Assembly (NCBI GenBank): GCA_021157665.1
Contig: JAGGWE010000212.1
Location: 1-10,012 of the forward strand
Direction: 5' to 3'
DNA from: Sulfurimonas sp.
Lineage (GTDB): Bacteria > Campylobacterota > Campylobacteria > Campylobacterales > Sulfurimonadaceae
Length of the DNA stretch: 10,012 nucleotides
Shown here: one piece after another, positions 5,991-10,012 of the stretch
How positions within the stretch are numbered: the stretch's first letter is position 1
Layout: every line of letters starts with the position of its first letter
Position numbers and translations under genes: made by a program
The notes under the pieces: model-generated
Databases searched by the model: none
What the model saw: only the letters and a program-made list of their open reading frames with translations
What the model was told of the DNA's origin: nothing

Positions 5991-6962
5991 TTGAGTGAAA
6001 AATTCAAACCAGCACTTGGTATGAAAAATAGACATATTCAAACACTCTACTCATCTTTTTTTCGAAAAATCTCTCAACCTAAAATAGAGATAGAAAATTT
6101 CACTCTTGAAGATGGTGATTTTTTAGAGGCTCATTGGCATAAAACAAGTAATCCTAATCCAAAAACTCCTATTGTTATTTTATTTCATGGTTTAGCTGGT
6201 TCTTACAAATCCCCATATATTCAAGGAGTTATGAAAGAACTATCAAGTGCTGGTTTTAACTCTGTCCTTATGCATTTTAGATCTTGTTCTGGAGTGATGA
6301 ATAACTTACCTCGCTCATATCATAGTGGTGAAACTGAAGATGCATTTTATTTTATAAAATCACTTAAAAAAAGATTTCCACATGCCAAAATATCTGCTGT
6401 TGGTTATTCACTTGGTGGGAATATGCTTTTAAAACTCTTAGGGGAAATGGGTAAAAACTCATTACTTAATGGTGCAGTATCGGTCTCTGCTCCAATACAA
6501 TTAGATATTTGTGCAAATGTTATAAATAGTGGTTTTTCTAAAATCTATCAGGCTCATCTTATTAAAGATTTAAAAAGTTCATTAGTTAAAAAATATTCCC
6601 AACATGATATGAAATCTCTTCTAAATTTTGATGAAAAAAATATAAAAAATATAAAAACATTTTGGGAGTTTGATAGAATTTATACAGCCCCCATTCATGG
6701 TTTTAAATCTGCTTGTGATTATTATGAAAAGTGTAGTTCAAAGCAGTTTTTAAAAGATATTAACACTCCTACTCTCATCATACATTCAAGTGACGATCCA
6801 TTTATGAATACAGATATTTTACCATCAAATGAGGAGTTATCTTCAAAAATAACTTTTGAACTATATAAACACGGTGGTCATGTTGGCTTTATTGGTGGAA
6901 CAATTTTTAAACCTAAATACTGGCTTGATACTAGAATTACAGAGTTTATAAAAAATTACTGA
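5991..6962 (+). CDS. yheT: YheT-type alpha/beta hydrolase
   Basis: A 323-residue serine hydrolase of the YheT/ABHD1-3 group (COG0429). The group signature PALGMKNRHIQTL sits at 7-19. The oxyanion region is HGLAGS (66-71), the nucleophile Ser140 is in GYSLGG (138-143), the acid is Asp268/269 in SDDPF, and the base is His297 in GGHVGF. Together these form a complete catalytic triad. The physiological substrate is unknown in bacteria; lipid or ester hydrolysis is likely from the family. The start is a TTG at 5991, chosen because AAGGA lies 6 bases upstream and the signature begins only six residues in; the first ATG (codon 11) would cut the signature. The gene is divergent from nrdB and ends on the base before the stop codon of the convergent small gene. 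Confidence 0.88.
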   Translation: MSEKFKPALGMKNRHIQTLYSSFFRKISQPKIEIENFTLEDGDFLEAHWHKTSNPNPKTPIVILFHGLAGSYKSPYIQGVMKELSSAGFNSVLMHFRSCSGVMNNLPRSYHSGETEDAFYFIKSLKKRFPHAKISAVGYSLGGNMLLKLLGEMGKNSLLNGAVSVSAPIQLDICANVINSGFSKIYQAHLIKDLKSSLVKKYSQHDMKSLLNFDEKNIKNIKTFWEFDRIYTAPIHGFKSACDYYEKCSSKQFLKDINTPTLIIHSSDDPFMNTDILPSNEELSSKITFELYKHGGHVGFIGGTIFKPKYWLDTRITEFIKNY

Positions 6963-7223
6963 CTATTTTACAGCATCTTTTGCTTTATTTGCGTCATATC
7001 CTTCAATATCATAAGATTTTGTAAAATCTTCAGCACCCTCATTAATAGACTTTACCATGTCATTTTTAAAATCTGTTGCTGTATTTCCTGTCTCATGAGA
7101 ATATACAATATAGACACCAATTGCTAACATCAATAAAGCTAATTTTGAATTATTGTTCTGGTATAAAATAAATACCAATAAAGCAATTACAATCAAAGAG
7201 GCTGGGTATATCATATCTTCCAT
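6963..7223 (-). CDS. Small two-helix membrane protein, function unknown
   Basis: An 86-residue protein I do not recognise. Residues 4-21 (MIYPASLIVIALLVFILY) and 26-43 (SKLALLMLAIGVYIVYSH) are two hydrophobic segments joined by a short YQNNN turn, so it should be a hairpin in the inner membrane. The remaining 43 residues are polar and mostly acidic (DFKNDMVKSINEGAEDF), probably one soluble amphipathic tail. The ATG has AAGGAT upstream and a good extended -10 box beyond, which supports a real, independently transcribed gene. Its stop codon touches that of the convergent YheT-type gene with no bases between. Confidence 0.7.
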   Translation of the reverse strand: MEDMIYPASLIVIALLVFILYQNNNSKLALLMLAIGVYIVYSHETGNTATDFKNDMVKSINEGAEDFTKSYDIEGYDANKAKDAVK

Positions 7224-7253
7224 TACTTATCCTTATTTTGTTATCTTAAACAA

Positions 7254-7262
7254 AGTATAACA
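7254..7262 (-). promoter_or_regulatory. Putative extended -10 promoter of the small membrane-protein gene
   Basis: On the minus strand this reads TGTTATACT, a TGn-extended -10 box. Transcription would start near 7247, giving a leader of about 24 bases that contains AAGGAT. Confidence 0.5.
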
Positions 7263-7299
7263 TATTTATAATAATTGATTTTTATTTAGGGGGAGATAA

Positions 7300-7325
7300 T
7301 TTCCACATGCCATGGCATGTGGAAA
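7300..7325. repeat. Perfect 26-bp palindrome downstream of typA
   Basis: The arm TTTCCACATGCC is followed exactly by its reverse complement about a centre at 7312/7313, so as RNA it gives an 11-bp stem with a CATG loop. It lies 13 bp after the typA stop codon, where a terminator is expected, but neither strand has a proper T-run after the stem. It is also about 40 bp upstream of the -10 box of the small membrane-protein gene, so a dimeric regulator site is an alternative. Confidence 0.6.
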
Positions 7326-7338
7326 CTTAAAAATTTAA

Positions 7339-9153
7339 TTAGTCTTTTTTACTTCCACGAGAGTATCTTTTTCTCTCATTTTCAGTTAAATATTTTTTAC
7401 GAATACGGATAGTTTTAGGAGTAACTTCAAGTAACTCATCATCTTCAATCCACTCTAATGCTCTTTCTAGTGACATATTTCTAAATGGCACAAGTTTAAC
7501 AGCCTCATCAGCTCCACTTGAACGAACATTTGACTGAGCTTTACCTTTAATAGGGTTAACAACTAAGTCGTTTGAACGAGAATGCTCTCCAATAATCATA
7601 CCCTCATAAACTTCAGTCTGAACACCGATGAAAAGTACACCTCTATCTTGAATACTAAATAGTGAGAATGCAAGAGTAGAACCAGGAGTCATTGAAACTA
7701 ACGCACCATAACTTCTTGACTCAACAGCACCAGTAAATGGACGGAAGTCTAAGAAAGAATGATTCATAACACCTTCACCCTTAGTATCTGTTAGAAACTG
7801 ACCACGGAAACCGATTAATGCACGAGCTGGAATTTCAAACTCAATTCTTTGGAAACCTGAACCCATTGGTAGCATTGATTTCATCTCAGCTTTTCTCTTA
7901 CCAAGACGCTCAATAACACCACCACTAAGTTCTTCAGGAACATCGATAACTAAATGCTCATAAGGCTCACACTTAACACCCTCTATCTCTTTAACAATAA
8001 CTTCTGGTCTTGAGATTGAGAACTCATAATCTTGACGACGCATATTTTCAGCAAGAATAGTAATCTGAAGTTCACCACGACCTGAAACTTTGAACTTACC
8101 TTCGCCAACAGTCTCAAGTCTCATAGCAACATTTGTTACCATTTCAGACTCAAGTCTTTCACGAAGTTTGTTAGAAGTTACATGTTTACCCTCTTTTCCA
8201 GCTAAGGGAGAATCATTAACAGCAAACACAACTGTTAGTGTTGGTTCTTCAATATGCATAGGATCTAGTGCAACAGGATTAAGAGGATCAGCAACAGTAT
8301 CACCAACATCAACAGTTTCCATTCCTGCAAACGCAACAATGTCACCAGCTTCAGCTTGATCAATCTCCATACGATTAAGACCATGGAAACCAATTAGTTT
8401 AGAGATTTTCCCCTTAACCATTTCACCACCAGCTTTTGCTAACATGATGTTATCACCCTTGTTAACTGTACCATTGAAAATACGAGAAATACCAATTTTA
8501 CCAACATAGTTATCATAATCAAGTGTGAAAACTTGTGCTTGAAGTGGGTTTGCTGCATCTCCCTCTGGCTCTGGTACATCATTGATGATAGCTTCAAAGA
8601 TACATCCGAAGTCACCATCAGGGTCAGCCATATCCATCTTAGCTATACCATCTCTTGCTGCTGCATAGATGATTGGGAAATCTTGTTGATCATCAGTTGC
8701 ATCCATATCTGCAAACAGGTCAAACATCTCATCAACAACTCTATCTGGATCAGCAGAATCTTTGTCTATCTTGTTGATAACAACGATTGGTTTCTTACCA
8801 AGCGCTAACATCTTCTTAACAACAAACTTAGTTTGAGGCATAACACCCTCATAAGCATCAACAAGAACTAAAACACCATCAACCATCTTAAGAACACGCT
8901 CAACCTCTCCACCAAAGTCAGCGTGACCCGGAGTATCAATAATGTTAATCTTATGATCTTTATATCTAATAGCTGTATTTTTAGAAAGAATAGTGATTCC
9001 TCTCTCTTTTTCTAAATCATTACTATCCATAGCTCTTTCATCATGTTGTTCATGATCACCAAATGTACCAGATTGCTCTAGTAAACCATCTACAAGTGTT
9101 GTTTTACCGTGGTCAACATGTGCGATTACGGCGATATTTCTAATTTTTTGCAT
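7339..9153 (-). CDS. typA: Ribosome-associated GTPase TypA/BipA
   Basis: A translational GTPase of the EF-G superfamily that binds the 70S ribosome and supports 50S assembly and growth in cold or stress. The G-domain motifs are clear: G1 AHVDHGKT (11-18), G2 RGIT (51-54), G3 DTPGH (73-77) and G4 NKID (127-130). A beta-barrel domain follows (about 205-300), then EF-G III- and V-like domains (about 305-480, with GRGELQITILAENMRRQDYE). Last is the BipA-specific C-terminal domain, including PARALIGFRGQFLTDTKGEG and GEHSRSNDLVVNP. At 604 residues it has the normal length. The ATG at 9153 has AAAGGAAA seven bases upstream and a TATAAT box beyond. It appears to be monocistronic. Sampled stretches are clearly richer in G+C than the neighbouring cca, as expected of a well expressed housekeeping gene. 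Confidence 0.97.
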   Translation of the reverse strand: MQKIRNIAVIAHVDHGKTTLVDGLLEQSGTFGDHEQHDERAMDSNDLEKERGITILSKNTAIRYKDHKINIIDTPGHADFGGEVERVLKMVDGVLVLVDAYEGVMPQTKFVVKKMLALGKKPIVVINKIDKDSADPDRVVDEMFDLFADMDATDDQQDFPIIYAAARDGIAKMDMADPDGDFGCIFEAIINDVPEPEGDAANPLQAQVFTLDYDNYVGKIGISRIFNGTVNKGDNIMLAKAGGEMVKGKISKLIGFHGLNRMEIDQAEAGDIVAFAGMETVDVGDTVADPLNPVALDPMHIEEPTLTVVFAVNDSPLAGKEGKHVTSNKLRERLESEMVTNVAMRLETVGEGKFKVSGRGELQITILAENMRRQDYEFSISRPEVIVKEIEGVKCEPYEHLVIDVPEELSGGVIERLGKRKAEMKSMLPMGSGFQRIEFEIPARALIGFRGQFLTDTKGEGVMNHSFLDFRPFTGAVESRSYGALVSMTPGSTLAFSLFSIQDRGVLFIGVQTEVYEGMIIGEHSRSNDLVVNPIKGKAQSNVRSSGADEAVKLVPFRNMSLERALEWIEDDELLEVTPKTIRIRKKYLTENERKRYSRGSKKD

Positions 9154-9189
9154 ATTAGGGTTTCCTTTATATTTTGGAAAATTTTCGCG

Positions 9190-9195
9190 ATTATA
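9190..9195 (-). promoter_or_regulatory. Putative -10 box of typA
   Basis: Perfect TATAAT on the minus strand preceded by GGG, 36 bases between the box and the typA ATG. The leader would carry the AAAGGAAA ribosome site. Confidence 0.5.
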
Positions 9196-9227
9196 CCCAA
9201 ATAAAAATTATAAATTGATTACAATCG

Positions 9228-9236
9228 TGATATACT
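9228..9236 (+). promoter_or_regulatory. Candidate upstream promoter for cca
   Basis: TGATATACT matches an extended -10 box. It would give a leader of about 100 bases before the cca ATG at 9341. The 187-bp space between typA and cca is otherwise extremely A/T-rich with no RNA gene visible. Confidence 0.3.
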
Positions 9237-9308
9237 TATAAATTATATAACTTAATGAGTAAATAATTTAGATTATTGATTTTTTTATTACTCAAAGAAT
9301 AAATTACA

Positions 9309-9314
9309 TATAAT
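9309..9314 (+). promoter_or_regulatory. Candidate proximal -10 box for cca
   Basis: A perfect TATAAT placed 26 bases before the cca ATG. In sequence this A/T-rich a chance match is quite possible, and there is no strong Shine-Dalgarno after it. Confidence 0.3.
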
Positions 9315-9340
9315 ATAAATAAAATAAAGATTATAATCAT

Positions 9341-10012
9341 ATGAAAAATGAAATTAACTTTGAATATCCAAATTATTTACAAATAATATTCGATAAACTA
9401 AATGAAAATAAGATAAAACCAATAATAGTTGGTGGATATATTAGAGATTATTTACTAAATATTAGTTCCAAAGATATTGATATTGAACTTTATGGAATAA
9501 ACTCATTTGAACAATTAGAGAAAATTTTAGAAGAGTTCGGAGAAGTAAATAGTGTTGGGAAAAGTTTTGGTGTTTGTAAATTATCACTAAAAAATCAAGA
9601 AATAGATTTTTCACTACCTAGAATAGACAATAAAATTTCATCTGGACATCGTGGATTTGATATTATTATAAATCAAAATTTAGATTTTAAAACTGCAAGT
9701 TCAAGAAGAGATTTTACAATCAATGCAATAGGTTATGATGTAATATCAAAAAAAATTTTAGACCCTTTTAATGGCTTAAGTGATTTAAAAAACAAGACTT
9801 TAAAAGCTGTAAATATAGAAAAATTTATACAAGACCCTCTACGAGTTTTTAGAGCCGTTGGATTTTACAGTAGATTTAAATTAAACATAGATAAAAAACT
9901 TTTTAAAATCTGTAAAAAAATGTGTGATGATAATGTTTTAGATGAATTACCACAAGAAAGAATCTTTAATGAAATAAAAAAAATAATTCTCAAATCACCT
10001 AAACCATCTATA
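9341..10012 (+). CDS. cca: tRNA nucleotidyltransferase / poly(A) polymerase family, 5' part
   Basis: The first 224 codons of a class II nucleotidyltransferase, open at the right edge. These enzymes add or repair the 3' CCA of tRNA; some relatives are poly(A) polymerases, and the visible part cannot separate them with certainty. Motifs: VGGYIRDYLL (30-39), the two catalytic carboxylates D45 and D47 in KDIDIELYG, a third acidic residue D89 in EIDFSLPR, the flexible motif RRDFTINAI (122-130), DPF (141-143) and the neck-domain start QDPLRVFRA (164-172). The string after it reads VGFYSRF where many relatives have ARFAARF, a modest variation. The ATG at 9341 lacks a strong ribosome site (only AAAG about 12 bases upstream). 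Coding sequence here is poorer in G+C than the other genes, with many ATA, AGA and AAA codons. It is divergent from typA. Confidence 0.9.
   Translation, partial: MKNEINFEYPNYLQIIFDKLNENKIKPIIVGGYIRDYLLNISSKDIDIELYGINSFEQLEKILEEFGEVNSVGKSFGVCKLSLKNQEIDFSLPRIDNKISSGHRGFDIIINQNLDFKTASSRRDFTINAIGYDVISKKILDPFNGLSDLKNKTLKAVNIEKFIQDPLRVFRAVGFYSRFKLNIDKKLFKICKKMCDDNVLDELPQERIFNEIKKIILKSPKPSI

Noticed and set aside
7013..7030. Inverted repeat AAGATTTT-GT-AAAATCTT as a terminator for the YheT-type gene
   Set aside because: It lies inside the small membrane-protein gene, is almost all A-T pairs, and has no T-run after it. A chance pairing in A/T-rich coding sequence is more likely.
8090..8808. Plus-strand open frames opposite typA
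   Set aside because: They are antisense shadows of a conserved GTPase; the composition is Ser/Thr- or Ile/Cys-rich without family features.
9256..9294. TGAGTAA ... TTACTCA inverted repeat upstream of cca
   Set aside because: The arms are only 7 bp with a 25-base A/T-rich spacer, too weak to call an operator without copies elsewhere.
1..10012. CRISPR array, tRNA or rRNA genes, prophage or transposase genes
   Set aside because: No regularly spaced direct repeats, tRNA-like cloverleaf, rRNA segments or transposase or integrase motifs were found on either strand.

Overview
The window looks like a stretch of ordinary chromosome from an AT-rich member of the Campylobacterota (Sulfurimonas/Arcobacter/Helicobacter-like). 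The reasons are the strong A/T bias, a flavin-dependent thymidylate synthase (ThyX), an nrdB with pcm in the same operon, -10 boxes of the TGnTATAAT type without clear -35 boxes, and the general protein character. The genus is an inference. Most genes are on the minus strand.

Layout, left to right. Positions 1-1545 (minus): rhlE, a DEAD-box RNA helicase, followed by a PhnA/YjdM-type zinc-ribbon protein that runs off the left edge. Positions 1602-1869: a 268-bp non-coding element bounded by 33-bp inverted repeats (one mismatch). Two further inverted-repeat arms and a mini-hairpin abut inside it with no spacer, so on paper it folds as a closed four-way junction. Positions 1884-2669 (plus): a protein that aligns with the second RecA domain of a DEAD-box helicase but has lost the first domain and several motifs, and ends in a long basic tail with a tandem repeat. 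Positions 2666-5902 (minus): a tight four-gene operon, nrdB, a nitrilase-superfamily hydrolase, pcm and thyX, with overlaps of 14 and 17 bp and one 19-bp gap. Positions 5991-6962 (plus): a YheT-type alpha/beta hydrolase with a TTG start. Positions 6963-7223 (minus): a small two-helix membrane protein. Positions 7300-7325: a perfect 26-bp palindrome. Positions 7339-9153 (minus): typA/bipA. Positions 9341-10012 (plus): the first 224 codons of a tRNA nucleotidyltransferase (cca), open at the right edge.

How the genes work together. NrdB (ribonucleotide reductase small subunit) and ThyX (dUMP to dTMP) are two steps of DNA precursor synthesis and share a transcript with a protein-repair methyltransferase and an amidohydrolase of unknown substrate. 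RhlE, TypA and Cca are RNA and ribosome functions. Nothing here is a defence island, prophage or CRISPR locus. The most unusual items are the nested inverted-repeat element and the orphan helicase half-domain protein beside it.

Limits: everything was read by eye. Folding energies, copy number of the element and homology searches were not run. Promoters are matches to -10 boxes only.
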